This document shows, piece by piece, positions 33,953 to 45,300 of a DNA stretch of 64,000 bases (positions are counted from its first letter, which is position 1; each line of letters begins with the position of its first letter). Origin of the DNA: Halorussus salilacus (lineage in GTDB: Archaea > Halobacteriota > Halobacteria > Halobacteriales > Haladaptataceae); contig NZ_CP099993.1 in NCBI RefSeq assembly GCF_024138125.1, positions 620,001-684,000 on the forward strand, read 5' to 3'. A program made the translations under genes and the position numbers. The notes under the pieces were generated by a model that was not told the origin of the DNA, made no database searches, and saw only the letters and a program-made list of their open reading frames with translations.

Positions 33953-34064
33953 CGTCGGAGACAGGCTCCGAGGAGCCCTCGTTCGCTTCGCTCACGAGGA
34001 CCACCCGAGGTGAATTAGTCGCCCTGCACGACACGGCGTCGGTCCCGCGAGACGCCCGACCGTT

Positions 34065-34072
34065 GATTTAAG
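34065..34072 (+). promoter_or_regulatory. TATA box of the first pilB-pilC pair
   Basis: ATTTAAGT lies about 70 bases upstream of the chosen ATG. A transcript from it would begin near 34095, giving a leader of about 43 bases. Confidence 0.45.
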
Positions 34073-34137
34073 TACCGCCGATTCGATGTGGCGGGTGAAC
34101 CGGTGTGCGGGGCACGATTCCCGGCCCGGACCCAGCC

Positions 34138-35778
34138 ATGTCCCAGTGGACCACCGACGACGTTCGGATTCGCATCCAGGAGTTCGAGCGGACGCTCCGT
34201 CGGACCGCGGAGGTCATCCGGGGGTCTGCCGTCGAGGTCGACGGCTACGACCCCGACGACCACGGGCCGCTGGTCTCGTTCTCGGGGCTCGACGGCTTCG
34301 AGGAGGTCGACCGCTACTGGGTCAACGCCCCGTTCGCCTTCGTCTCGGTCAACTACGACGACGAGGAGAACGAGCACCGCTACCACGTCGTCGAACCCGA
34401 CCTCGACGACCTCGAAGCCGACCTGCTCGACCGACTGCTCGAAGACATCCGCGACTCGCTCATCCACCGACGGGAGGTCGGCGAGGGGACCGACGAGGAC
34501 GCCGAGGCGGTGCTGAAAGACGAACTCCGCGAACTCCTGTCGGTGTACGGCGTCGAAATCGAGCCCGCGAGCTTCTATCGGCTGTTCTACTACCTCTACC
34601 GGTCGTTCCGCGGGTTCGGCAAGCTCGACCCGCTGATGCGCGACCCCGGCATCGAGGACATCTCGTGTGACGGCTACGACCTGCCCATCTTCGTCTACCA
34701 CGACGGGTACACCGACATCGAGACCAACGTGGTGTACGGCAAGGAGGAACTCGACAACCTCGTGGTCCGGCTCGCCCAGCGGTCGGGCAAGCACGTCAGC
34801 ATCGGCGACCCCGTGGTCGAGGCCACCCTTCCCGACGGCTCTCGGGCCGAGCTGGCGCTCGGCGAGGAGGTCACCCCGCGCGGGTCGGCGTTCACCATCC
34901 GGAAGTACGCCGACGAGCCGTTCACTCCGGTGGACCTGATCGAGTACGGCACCTTCAGCCTCGACCAGATGGCGTACCTCTGGCTCGCCATCGAGTCGAA
35001 CAAGTCGCTCATCTTCGCCGGGGGCACGGCCTCGGGCAAGACCACCTCGATGAACGCCATCTCGATGTTCATCCCGCCGCGCTCGAAGGTGCTGACCATC
35101 GAGGACACCCGCGAACTCGCGCTGTATCACGACAACTGGCTGTCGTCGGTCACGCGCGAGCGAAGGGGCGCGGGCGCCGACATCACGATGTACGACCTCC
35201 TCCGGTCGGCCCTGCGCCACCGCCCGGAGTACATCGTGGTCGGGGAGGTCCGCGGCGAGGAGGCCATGACGCTGTTCCAGGCGATGAACACCGGCCACAC
35301 CACCTACTCGACGATGCACGCCGACTCGGTCCAGACCGTCATCAATCGTCTCGAAAACGAGCCCATCAACGTCCCGCGGGCGATGATACAGAGCCTCGAC
35401 ATCCTCTCGGTCCAGACGCTGACCTACGTCGGCGACGAGCGCGTGCGCAGGAACCGCACCCTCGCCGAGATAGAGGGCATCGACCAGCGGACCGGCGACC
35501 TCGACTACTCGACGGCCTTCTCGTGGAACGCCAACCGGGACACCTTCCGGCGCGACGACAGCACCGTCCTCGACGAGATACAGGACGAGCGCGGGTGGTC
35601 GCGGAGCCAACTCCTCGGGGAGGTCCGGGACCGCAAGCGCGTCCTCCAGTACCTCCGCGAGAGCGGCGTCACCGACTACCGGCGGTTCACCGCGATGGTC
35701 AACGAGTACTACGCCCACCCCGAGCGCGTGCTAGACGCCATCGACCTCGACGACCAGGTCTCGGCCGGGTTCGAATGA
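34138..35778 (+). CDS. pilB: Type IV pilus / archaeal secretion ATPase (first)
   Basis: A 546-residue cytoplasmic hexameric ATPase of the PilB/GspE/FlaI superfamily that drives pilin assembly. The N-terminal region (to about 150) is followed by the nucleotide-binding core: Walker A FAGGTASGKTTSM near residue 295, an Asp box (LTIEDTRELALY), Walker B IVVGEVRGEEAM and the His box MNTGHTTYSTMHADS. I chose the ATG at 34138 (MSQWTTDD); an upstream GTG at 34105 would add eleven atypical residues. Its stop overlaps the pilC start (ATGATG), so the two are coupled. Confidence 0.93.
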   Translation: MSQWTTDDVRIRIQEFERTLRRTAEVIRGSAVEVDGYDPDDHGPLVSFSGLDGFEEVDRYWVNAPFAFVSVNYDDEENEHRYHVVEPDLDDLEADLLDRLLEDIRDSLIHRREVGEGTDEDAEAVLKDELRELLSVYGVEIEPASFYRLFYYLYRSFRGFGKLDPLMRDPGIEDISCDGYDLPIFVYHDGYTDIETNVVYGKEELDNLVVRLAQRSGKHVSIGDPVVEATLPDGSRAELALGEEVTPRGSAFTIRKYADEPFTPVDLIEYGTFSLDQMAYLWLAIESNKSLIFAGGTASGKTTSMNAISMFIPPRSKVLTIEDTRELALYHDNWLSSVTRERRGAGADITMYDLLRSALRHRPEYIVVGEVRGEEAMTLFQAMNTGHTTYSTMHADSVQTVINRLENEPINVPRAMIQSLDILSVQTLTYVGDERVRRNRTLAEIEGIDQRTGDLDYSTAFSWNANRDTFRRDDSTVLDEIQDERGWSRSQLLGEVRDRKRVLQYLRESGVTDYRRFTAMVNEYYAHPERVLDAIDLDDQVSAGFE

Positions 35779-38045
35779 TGCTCGAGTTCCTCCCCCTCGC
35801 GGTCGTCGCGCTCGTCGCGCTCGCGCTGGCGCTCGCGCCGCTGACCCGGCCCGGCGACCGGGTCGTGACCCACCTCTCGCTCGCGGCGTTCGGCGGGTGG
35901 GTCGCCGACCGCGGCAGGCGACACCGCGAGCGCCGGGGGCTCCTCCAGTCGGTCCACCTCGACGACACCTACCGGATGTACGCCGCCAAGACCCTGCTGT
36001 ACTCGGGGGTCGCCGCGGTGGTCGGGAGCGTCGCGGGCGTCTACCTCGTGGCGGGGGTGCTGGCGGTCCTCGGAATCCCGCCCGAGACGATTCGGGCGAC
36101 CCTCCCGACCCGGCTCTGGTTCCTCGCCGACCTGCTGGTCGACCCCGACCTCTCGGTCGGCGAACTGTTCGGCGTCCTGCTGGCCAGCAGCGCCGTCCTC
36201 GGCGCGGCCGCCGGGGGCCTGACCTACTGGATTCGGTGGGAGAACCTCTCCTACAGGGCGAACGCCCGCGAGCGCAAGATCGACGAGAGCATCGCGCGCA
36301 CGGTGGCGTTCGTCTACGCCCTCTCGCGCAGCGGGATGGCGTTCCCCGAGATACTGCGGACGCTCGCGCGAAACCGGAGCGTCTACGGCGAAGCCGCCGA
36401 GGAGCTCTCGGTCGCGGCCAAGTCGATGGACTACGCCGGTCTCGACATGCTGTCGGCCATCGAGCGACTCGCCGACCGCACGCCAAGCGAGAAGTTCGGC
36501 GACTTCGCCGAGAACCTCGCCAGCGTGCTCCAGAGCGGCCAGTCCATCCCGGCGTACCTCGACGACCAGTACGAGCGCTACCAGGAGGACGCCGAGGCCC
36601 AGCAGGAGTCGTTCCTCGAACTCCTCGCCACCCTCGCGGAGGCGTACGTCTCGGTGTTCGTGGTCGCGCCCCTGCTTTTCATCACCATCCTCGTCATCAT
36701 GGGGCTGATGGCGCTCGGGGACACCCTCTCGCTCCTGCGTGTCATCGTCTACTTCGCGCTCCCGCTGGCGAACGCCGGGTTCGTCATCTACCTCGACAGC
36801 ATCACCGAGTCCCTGCGGGCGACCCGCGAGGACCGCGACGTGGACCTCGCTCCGGGCTTGCTCTCGGGCGTCCGGCGGACCGATTCGCCCGACGCCGACC
36901 GGGACGGCGTCGAGCGGCCCGCGGCGTCTGCAGACGCCGCGGGCCGCGGGGCGCTCGCTCGAAGCGACGGCGGGAGCGTCACCCGCGGCGAAAGCGTGGC
37001 CCGCGACGAGACCGCGTCCCACCGCGACAACGCGGTCGCCGGGGGCGTCGCCGACGCCCCCGGCGACCCGACCGATCCGGTGGCCGGGGGTCGCCCCGAT
37101 GTCGACTCCGCCGCCGCGAACTTCGAGCGCCTCGACGCCTTCGAGCGCGTGCGCTGGCTCCGGGACCTCGTCTCGGACCCGGTCCGGACCCTCCGAGACC
37201 GACCGACACTCGTGCTCTACGCGCTGGTCCCGCTCGGCGTGCTCTCGGTTGCCGTCCGAGCGTGGCCCCACCTCGCGGCGGGGTCGCTCACGCTCCGACT
37301 CGTCGACGACTTCGTCGTGCAGGCCGCACTGGCCGTCCTCGGGGGGTTCGCGGTCGTGCAGGAGCTGCACCGGCGGCGCATCGCCGCCATCGAGGCCGCG
37401 GTGCCCGACTTCCTCGACCGCCTCGCCAGCGTCAACGACGCCGGGATGTCCGTCGTCGAGAGCCTTGGCCGGGTCGCGGGCGGGGACCTCGGCGCGCTCG
37501 ACGACGAGATAGACCGCGTGTGGGCCGACGTTCAGTGGGGCGTCGACGCCGAGACCGCGCTCTACCGACTGGAGGACCGGGTGAACACCCCGACCATCAC
37601 GCGGGTCGTGACCCTGCTCGGGAACGCGATGCACGCCAGCGGCGACCTCGCGAAGGTCCTGCGCATCGCGGCCGACGAGGCTCAGGACACCCGACGGCTC
37701 AAGCGAAAGCGCCGCCAGGAGATGCTGACCTACGTGGTCATCATCTACCTCTCGTTTTTCGTGTTCCTCGTCATCATCGGAGCGCTCAACAGCATCCTCA
37801 TCCCGAACCTCCCGACCGGGGGCGCGCCCGACGGCGGCGGAGGGGTCGGGGGCGGCCCGCTGGCCGACATCGCCAGCGTGAACGTCGACGCCTACACCCT
37901 CCTGTTCTTCCACGCCTCGCTGGTGCAGGCGGTGTGTTCGGGCCTCCTCGCCGGGCAGATGGGCGAGACGAGCGTCAGGAACGGCGCGAAGCACGCGACC
38001 GTGCTGTTGGCGGTCGCGTACGTCGCGTTCCTGGTGATGCCGTGA
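35775..38045 (+). CDS. pilC: Type IV pilus assembly membrane platform (first)
   Basis: A 756-residue membrane protein with two GspF/TadC-like halves. The first half has a motif region AFVYALSRSGMAFPEILRTL and helices around residues 300-345; the second half repeats it (DFLDRLASVNDAGMSVVESL). Between them (about 365-450) is a hydrophilic, probably disordered linker coded by DNA with two large palindromes. The C-terminus is membrane-embedded. It forms the inner-membrane base on which the upstream ATPase acts. Confidence 0.92.
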   Translation: MMLEFLPLAVVALVALALALAPLTRPGDRVVTHLSLAAFGGWVADRGRRHRERRGLLQSVHLDDTYRMYAAKTLLYSGVAAVVGSVAGVYLVAGVLAVLGIPPETIRATLPTRLWFLADLLVDPDLSVGELFGVLLASSAVLGAAAGGLTYWIRWENLSYRANARERKIDESIARTVAFVYALSRSGMAFPEILRTLARNRSVYGEAAEELSVAAKSMDYAGLDMLSAIERLADRTPSEKFGDFAENLASVLQSGQSIPAYLDDQYERYQEDAEAQQESFLELLATLAEAYVSVFVVAPLLFITILVIMGLMALGDTLSLLRVIVYFALPLANAGFVIYLDSITESLRATREDRDVDLAPGLLSGVRRTDSPDADRDGVERPAASADAAGRGALARSDGGSVTRGESVARDETASHRDNAVAGGVADAPGDPTDPVAGGRPDVDSAAANFERLDAFERVRWLRDLVSDPVRTLRDRPTLVLYALVPLGVLSVAVRAWPHLAAGSLTLRLVDDFVVQAALAVLGGFAVVQELHRRRIAAIEAAVPDFLDRLASVNDAGMSVVESLGRVAGGDLGALDDEIDRVWADVQWGVDAETALYRLEDRVNTPTITRVVTLLGNAMHASGDLAKVLRIAADEAQDTRRLKRKRRQEMLTYVVIIYLSFFVFLVIIGALNSILIPNLPTGGAPDGGGGVGGGPLADIASVNVDAYTLLFFHASLVQAVCSGLLAGQMGETSVRNGAKHATVLLAVAYVAFLVMP
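36914..36947. repeat. 34-base perfect palindrome in the pilC linker
   Basis: GCGGCCCGCGGCGTCTG is followed directly by its exact reverse complement. It lies in the coding sequence for the hydrophilic linker (PAASADAAGR) between the two GspF halves. Confidence 0.85.
37035..37067. repeat. 16-bp stem inverted repeat in the pilC linker
   Basis: GTCGCCGGGGGCGTCG pairs perfectly across a one-base loop. It encodes VAGGVADAPGD in the same linker, 90 bases after the 34-base palindrome. Confidence 0.8.
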
Positions 38046-38109
38046 GGCGGCGTTTCGGTGGGTGAACTCACCCTCCGGATTACGGCCGGTGACGCGAACC
38101 GCAGGGGTG

Positions 38110-38240
38110 GGACTGAAAGGGGCCGCCCGCTCGCGGGCCGTAGGCCCGTGGTTGCTCCGCAGGCAACTATTTCCGCGCCGGGCAGTGCTGAGAGGCGCGG
38201 AAATATCCCGGGGAGCAACCGCGAGCGGGCGGGGGCTTTC
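38110..38240 (+). repeat. Palindromic repeat element, copy 2
   Basis: Starts with GGACTGAAAGGGGCCG (38110-38125) and ends with GGGGGCTTTC (38231-38240). Between them are nested inverted repeats: a 12-bp outer stem (38125-38136 with 38219-38230), GGTTGCTCC (38150-38158) with 38212-38220, and a 12-bp inner stem (38168-38179 with 38194-38205). It sits directly after pilC and 18 bases before the TTAC flanking the insertion sequence. Confidence 0.7.
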
Positions 38241-38264
38241 TGAAACGCCACCTTCAGTTACGGA

Positions 38265-38311
<47 letters not shown>

Positions 38312-38393
38312 ATTGATTACACGGTCCACCGACGATAGCACGGCCTGATATTTCAATAGGTACTTAACCCATCAAAATCTAATTACAATTGTA

Positions 38394-39687
<1,294 letters not shown>

Positions 39688-39758
39688 GCAACCACTATAC
39701 CGAGCGGCTTTCCCGCACATCCGATGCCGTTTTGTCTCACCACCGCCCACGAACCGAC

Positions 39759-40430
39759 ATGGAGGACGCCGAGGAGTCGCCCGTCGCCGACGCGACTCGC
39801 GACGAGGTCCGGGAGACCTACGACCGCATCGCGGCCCACTTCTCCGCGACCCGCGAGTACCCGTGGCCGGAGGTCGAGGCGTTCCTCGCCGACCGGTCCC
39901 GGGTCGAGGTCGCGCTCGACCTCGGATGCGGCAACGGCCGCCACGCCGAACTCCTCGCGAGGTCGGCCGACCGCGTGGTCGGTGCCGACGCGAGTCCGGC
40001 ACTCCTCGCGGAGGCCCGCGACCGCGCCGCAGACCGCGGGTTCGACGCCGACCTCGTGGGGGCCGACGCCGCGCGGATTCCGCTCCGGGACGCGACCGCG
40101 GGGCTGGCGGTGTACGTCGCGACGCTCCACCACCTCCCGTCCCGCGAGCTGCGAATCGCGAGTCTGGACGAACTCGCGCGCGTGCTGACACCCGGCGGGA
40201 CCGCGCTCGTCAGCGCGTGGAGCACCGCCCACGACCGATTCGAGGAGAGCGAGAGCTTCGACACGACGATAGACTGGACCCTGCCGGGCGGCGAGCGCGT
40301 CGAGCGCTTTTACCACATCTACTCGCCCGCGGAGTTCGAGGCCGACATCGCGGCGAGCGCGCTCGAACTCGTCGAGTTCGAGCTTTCGAGCGGGAACTGC
40401 TACGCCACCGTCTCCCGGGCGAAACAGTAA
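39759..40430 (+). CDS. Trm9-like SAM-dependent methyltransferase
   Basis: A 223-residue class I methyltransferase. The N-terminal motif YDRIAAHFSATREYPWPEVE followed by DLGCGNGRHAELLA closely matches the Trm9/ALKBH8 family, which methylates carboxymethyluridine at the tRNA wobble position. Motif LARVLTPGGTALVSAWS is also typical. A tRNA-modification role is likely but not proved; an archaeal homologue may act on another uridine derivative. The IS element ends about 70 bases upstream and may have replaced the native promoter. Confidence 0.82.
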   Translation: MEDAEESPVADATRDEVRETYDRIAAHFSATREYPWPEVEAFLADRSRVEVALDLGCGNGRHAELLARSADRVVGADASPALLAEARDRAADRGFDADLVGADAARIPLRDATAGLAVYVATLHHLPSRELRIASLDELARVLTPGGTALVSAWSTAHDRFEESESFDTTIDWTLPGGERVERFYHIYSPAEFEADIAASALELVEFELSSGNCYATVSRAKQ

Positions 40431-40481
40431 GGCCCTTAACGCCCGGGGGTGAATTTCCGAGTGCGGGTAGAGTGACCGACT

Positions 40482-40552
40482 GCGCCGATGGTCTAGTGGT
40501 AGGACCTGAGCCTTCCAAGCTCATGGCCCGGGTTCAAATCCCGGTCGGCGCA
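40482..40552 (+). tRNA. tRNA-Gly (anticodon TCC)
   Basis: A full cloverleaf can be folded. The acceptor stem GCGCCGA pairs with TCGGCGC, the D arm is GTCTAGTGGTAGGAC, the anticodon stem TGAGC/GCTCA has loop CTTCCAA, and the T arm is CGGGTTCAAATCCCG. The discriminator is A and CCA is not encoded. There is no intron. Confidence 0.95.
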
Positions 40553-40733
40553 CTTCTGGGCCGAACCGATTCGAGTGATTTGACGGAGACGGGTCTCACC
40601 CCTCCGGAATCGGACCCCTCGCGAACGACACAGCAGGACAGACTCTTTCGACGACGAACCGCGGTACGGGACACCGATTTCTCACCGCTGGGAGATAGCT
40701 CTGGTACGCCCGGTAGAAGTAGACGGATACTGA

Positions 40734-40844
40734 TTACTCGGAGAGCCGCCCGAGAAGGCGGTCCAAGAGCTTATTCTGCCGGTCTTCGCGTCGAGGACCC
40801 TTCGAGACGCTTTGGCCCTCGAACGCGTCGTCCTTGTCGGCCAT
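40734..40844 (-). CDS. 36-residue small protein
   Basis: It begins MADKDDAFEGQSVSKGPRRE and ends LLDRLLGRLSE, a charged N-terminus and a short amphipathic C-terminal helix. A good TATA box (AATTATAA, 40878-40871) lies 30 bases upstream of the ATG, supporting expression. The family is not recognised. It follows the six-helix membrane protein gene on the same strand. Confidence 0.55.
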   Translation of the reverse strand: MADKDDAFEGQSVSKGPRREDRQNKLLDRLLGRLSE

Positions 40845-40870
40845 TCTGTGTGTTACTATTCTTTTTCGGG

Positions 40871-40878
40871 TTATAATT
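40871..40878 (-). promoter_or_regulatory. TATA box of the 36-residue gene
   Basis: AATTATAA read on the minus strand is close to the haloarchaeal consensus and is 30 bases from the ATG at 40844. Confidence 0.5.
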
Positions 40879-40892
40879 CTTTGTGGTACGGT

Positions 40893-41747
40893 TCAGTATT
40901 CGAGGTGGTAGATGGAGTACCCCACGAACGGATAGCTCACTAGAATCAATCCAGCGGTCAGGAGGTCTATCGTGAACCGCTTTTCTGTAAGCGGGACGCT
41001 GGCCCAGATTCGGAGTGGGGCACGAAGAAGGCCCTCCATCGGCCCGACGAACGACGTTCCGAAGAGACCGAGTAAACCGACTGCCAAGAGCCCTCCCGTC
41101 GCTTTCAGATACCTCGGTAGCGACCACGATTCGAGGAGCCAAATCTTGTTCCAGAACAGGGCGGCGAGACAGAGACAGACCAACAGAGCGTGAACGAATA
41201 TGAAATAGGTCTCCGCGTTCACGATTGCAGTTACGACTACGCCCCCCGAGAGATAGGCGAGCGCCCAGACCTCGACGATGATCGTATAGACCATCAGGTC
41301 GCCGTTTTCCTGTAGAACGTCGTCGTTTTCGGCTATCCAATCGGCGTATCCGCTCGCCAATCGGAAATACAGGTCCTTCGAGTTGTAATCGTCCTCTATC
41401 GCGTCTCTGATATCGTTGTGAGTCACTCCGATCTCCAGATTGGACGAAGTGTACGTGATTCCTGCGAGCGCGATGGCGACGACGAGCAACAGGAGGCCGA
41501 GAATGGAGTTGAGATTAGCGAAATACGAAAACGCCCCGTCCGAAGCGAGCGACATCGCACCGATGATGACACTCAAAAGCAGGACGTTCGCCCGATAGAT
41601 ACGAATCGCCTTGTCGTCGATGTCCGTGAGCGTTCGAGTCTGCTGTTCGAGGGTGTTTCGCCCCTCCTCCGCGATCTTACGAGCGGTTACGAGTGATGCG
41701 TCCGACGCTTTGATATCGATTCCGTCTTCGGCCCTCTCTTCGGACAT
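40893..41747 (-). CDS. Six-helix membrane protein, function unknown
   Basis: A 284-residue protein. A soluble N-terminal helix (about 15-50, ARKIAEEGRNTLEQQTRTL) is followed by a helical pair (about 54-72 and 80-100), a polar segment (100-148) and four more hydrophobic helices to the end. G+C is clearly lower than in the neighbours and codons are less biased, suggesting transfer. The helix-plus-paired-TM layout recalls SLATT-like membrane effectors of conflict systems, but I cannot show homology. It lies beside a tRNA gene. Confidence 0.7.
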   Translation of the reverse strand: MSEERAEDGIDIKASDASLVTARKIAEEGRNTLEQQTRTLTDIDDKAIRIYRANVLLLSVIIGAMSLASDGAFSYFANLNSILGLLLLVVAIALAGITYTSSNLEIGVTHNDIRDAIEDDYNSKDLYFRLASGYADWIAENDDVLQENGDLMVYTIIVEVWALAYLSGGVVVTAIVNAETYFIFVHALLVCLCLAALFWNKIWLLESWSLPRYLKATGGLLAVGLLGLFGTSFVGPMEGLLRAPLRIWASVPLTEKRFTIDLLTAGLILVSYPFVGYSIYHLEY

Positions 41748-41880
41748 GAGTTCCGGGGTATCGAAATCATCCTGACACCGAGGACATGATTCTTGCTATA
41801 TTCATCTGGAGGAAATCAGCTGGCGAATCCGGCTACGAAACGGGCGTAACCTTCTGGACCTTCCGCCCCCTTCACCACTC

Positions 41881-42141
41881 ATGAGCAAACGCCCCTTCGA
41901 GCGTCGAATCTACCCGTGCGAGAACTGCAGTCGCGACGTGACCGTTCGGTCGGTGTTCCGCCACTACGAGACCATCCACGGCGAGCGCCTCCTAGACCCC
42001 CGCCGCGAGGGACCCGACGCGTGCGCGCTGTGTCGCCTCGAACTGCCCGCCCCCGACGAGACCCACGGCTGGAAGCGCCGGGTCCGTCACTTCCGGGACG
42101 AACACGGCAAGCGCCTCCTCGACGTGGGGTCGCTCGGGTGA
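41881..42141 (+). CDS. Small two-zinc-finger protein
   Basis: An 86-residue protein with two C2H2-like fingers. The first is CENC...H-x4-H (CENCSRDVTVRSVFRHYETI, then H), the second CALC...HFRDEH. Each is followed by the same words (GERLLDPRRE and GKRLLDVG), so the protein looks like an internal duplication. Such small zinc-finger proteins are common in haloarchaea and may bind nucleic acid or proteins. Confidence 0.75.
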   Translation: MSKRPFERRIYPCENCSRDVTVRSVFRHYETIHGERLLDPRREGPDACALCRLELPAPDETHGWKRRVRHFRDEHGKRLLDVGSLG

Positions 42142-42309
42142 GACCCCGGGCGCTCGACGCCGTTCCCCGGCGTCTCGGGTCCGTTCGGGCCGCACCTTTT
42201 TTTACTCTTGCCTCCCTGTCTCCGGTATCCGTACTCCGACGACGCTCCCGAGCGCGCCGTCCCAGTCAGAGATGTCGAGACGAACCCGACCCCCGTCCCC
42301 ACGCCATCG

Positions 42310-45300
42310 ATGACTGACGCCGTTAGCGTCGTCTACCTCGCGCCGGACCGCGCGACCGCGGAGTCCGTCGAGTCGCTCCTCGAAGACGAACGCCCCGGGA
42401 TATCCCTGTCGGCGGTCACGAGCGTCGAGCGCGTCGAGCGCGCGCTCGACGCGCTCGACGGCGACCCGCCCGGCCGCGTGGTCGTCGACGCCGAAGTCGT
42501 CGGGCGGTCCGACGGCGACCTCGTCGCGGAGCTCCGCGACGCGAACCCGGACGTACCGGTCGAGACGGTCGAGTCCGACGCGTCGGGCGGCGAGCGCGAA
42601 CGCGCGCTCGCCGCCGGAATCGCGGCGGCCGCGACGCCCGCGAACGGCGACGGATTCGTCGAGGACGCCCACTTCCGCGCGCTGGCGGAGGCCGTCTCCG
42701 ACGCCATCCTCGTCATCGACACCGACAGCGTCGTTCGGTTCGCCAACCCCGCCGTCGAGGGCGTGTTCGGCTACGCCCCCGACGAACTGGTCGGCGAGTC
42801 GCTGACCGAACTCATGCCCGAGGAGTACCGCGAGCCCCACCGGGAGGGAATCGAGCGGTACCTCCGCGAGGACGAGCGCCGACTTGACTGGGAGTCCCTC
42901 GAATTCCCGGGCGAACACCGCGACGGCCACGAGATTCCGCTGGGCCTGTCGTTCAGCGAGTTCGTCCGCGAGGGCGAACTCCTGTTCACCGGCATCGTGC
43001 GCGACATCACCCAGCGCAGGCGTCGGGAGGACGAACTCCGCGACCGGGTCGACCAACAGCGCGCGGTCGCGGAGTTCTCCCAGCGCGCGCTCGAAGACCG
43101 ACCGCTCGACGAACTGTTCGAGGAGGCGGTCGAACTCGTCGCCGAGACCCTCGACCACGAGTACACCAAGGTGCTGGAACTGACCCCCGACCGCGATGAC
43201 CTCCTGTTGCGGAGCGGCGTGGGGTGGGACGAGGGCGTCGTCGGCTCGGCGACCGTCCCCAGCGACGAGGGGTCGCAGGCGGGCTACACCCTCCTCTCGG
43301 AGGAGCCGGTGGTGGTCGAGGACCTCGACGCCGAAGACCGGTTCTCGGGGCCCGACCTGCTCACCTCCCACGGCGTGAAAAGCGGCGTCAGCACCGTCAT
43401 CGGGACCCCCGGCGACCCGTGGGGCATCCTCGGCACCCACGACACCGACCGCCGGACGTACGCCGACCACGACGTCCAGTTCGTCCGGAGCCTCGCCTCC
43501 ATCCTCGCCACCGCCGTCCAGCGCCGCGAGCGCGAGCGCGACCTCAAACGCTACGGGGCGATGGTGGAGGCGGTCGGCGACGGGGTCTACGCGCTCGATT
43601 CCGAGTCGCGGTTCCTCGCGGTCAACGACGCCTACGTCTCGCTGACGGGCTACTCCCGCGAGGAACTGGTCGGCGAACGCGCCTCGACGGTCGTCCCGGA
43701 GTCGGCGCGCGAGGCGGTCGAGCCGACGCAATCGGCGCTCGACCCCGAGACCGTGACGACGACCGAGACCGCGACGACGGAGACGGCGATTCGGACCGCC
43801 GACGGCGAGGAGGTCCCCGTCGAGGCGCGCGTCTCGGCGCTCCCGCTCGGCGACGGCCGGTGGGGACAGGTCGGCGTCGTCCGTGACATCTCCGACCGCA
43901 GACGCCGCGAGCAGAAGCTCACCTCGCTCCACGAGATGATGGGGGCGCTGGCCGACGCCGAAGCCAGCGACGACATCGCGAGCCTCGCGGTCGACGCCGC
44001 GGTCGAGACGCTGGGGTTCGAGAACGCGGCCGTGGCGCTCTACGACGACGACGAGGGGCGACTCACGCCCGCCGCCCGGCGGTGGCGCGAGGACGAACCC
44101 ATCGACGAGGCGCTCCTCGGGACCCGGAGCGACGACCTGCTGTGGCGGACGTTCGTCGACGGCGAGACCCGGGTCGTCCGGGACCTCCCCGCGGAACTCG
44201 ACGCCGAGGTGTCGATGGGAGCCGCGTTGGCGGTGCCGCTCGGGAAGCACGGCGCGTTCCTCGCGGCGGACCCCGAACCGGGGTCGTTCGAGGAGACCGA
44301 CGTCTCGCTCGCCGACATCCTGTGTGCGAACGTCGAGTCGGCGCTCGACCGGGCGGGTCGCGAGGAGACGCTCCGGGACCAGCGCAACGCCCTCCGGGAG
44401 AAGAACCGAGAGCTCGAACGCGTCAACCGACTCAATCGGGTCATCCGGGAGATGACCCGGGTCCTGACCAGCGCCTCGACCGACGAGGAGGTCATGCAGG
44501 CGGTCTGCGACCGGCTGGCCGCGACCGGTCCGTACCGGTTCGCGTGGTTCGGCGAGCCCGACCCCGCGACCGGCGAGGTCGAGCCGCGAGCGTGGGCCGG
44601 AGTCGAGGAGGGGTACCTCGACGAGATATCGGTCACGGCCGACGAGTCGCCGACCGGGAGAGGACCCGCGGGCCGGGCGCTCCGGACCGGAGAGCCCAAG
44701 GCGCAGGCCGACCTGCTCGGCGACCCGCCGTTCGAACCGTGGCGCGAGCAGGCGCTCAAGCGGGGGTACCGGTCGAGCGTGTCGGTTCCGGTCACCTACG
44801 GCAACACGACGCACGGCGTCCTCAACATCTACGCGGGCGAACCCGGCGTGTTCGACGAGACCGAGCGGTCGGTGCTGGCGGAGCTCGGCGAGACCATCGG
44901 GTACGCGCTCAACGCCATCGAGCGCAAGGAGGCGCTGGTGAGCGAGCGGTCGGTCGACCTCGACTTCAGGGTCCGCGACGAGGACGACCCCATCCTCTCG
45001 TTCGTGGCCGAGACCGGGGCGCGCCTCGACTTCGAGAACGCCGTCCAGCGAAGCGACGGTCTCCTCCACATCTTCGTCACGCTCAGCGACGTCTCCCCCG
45101 ATTCGGTGGCGTCGGCCGCCGACGACATCTCGCGGATCGCGGAGGCGCGACTGGTGGCCGACCGCGGCGACGAGACCCTCTACGAGGTGGCGCTCGGCGG
45201 CGAGTCCATCCTCGCGGTGCTGGTCGACCACGGCGCGATTCCCCGGTCGATGACCATGGCGGGCACGGAGGCCCGGTTCGTCGTCCGGGTGCCACAGAGC

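Noticed and set aside
40482-40552. tRNA-Gly as attachment site of the neighbouring low-GC genes
   Set aside because: I found no second copy of the tRNA 3' end (GGTTCAAATCCCGGTCGGCG) in the flanking sequence.
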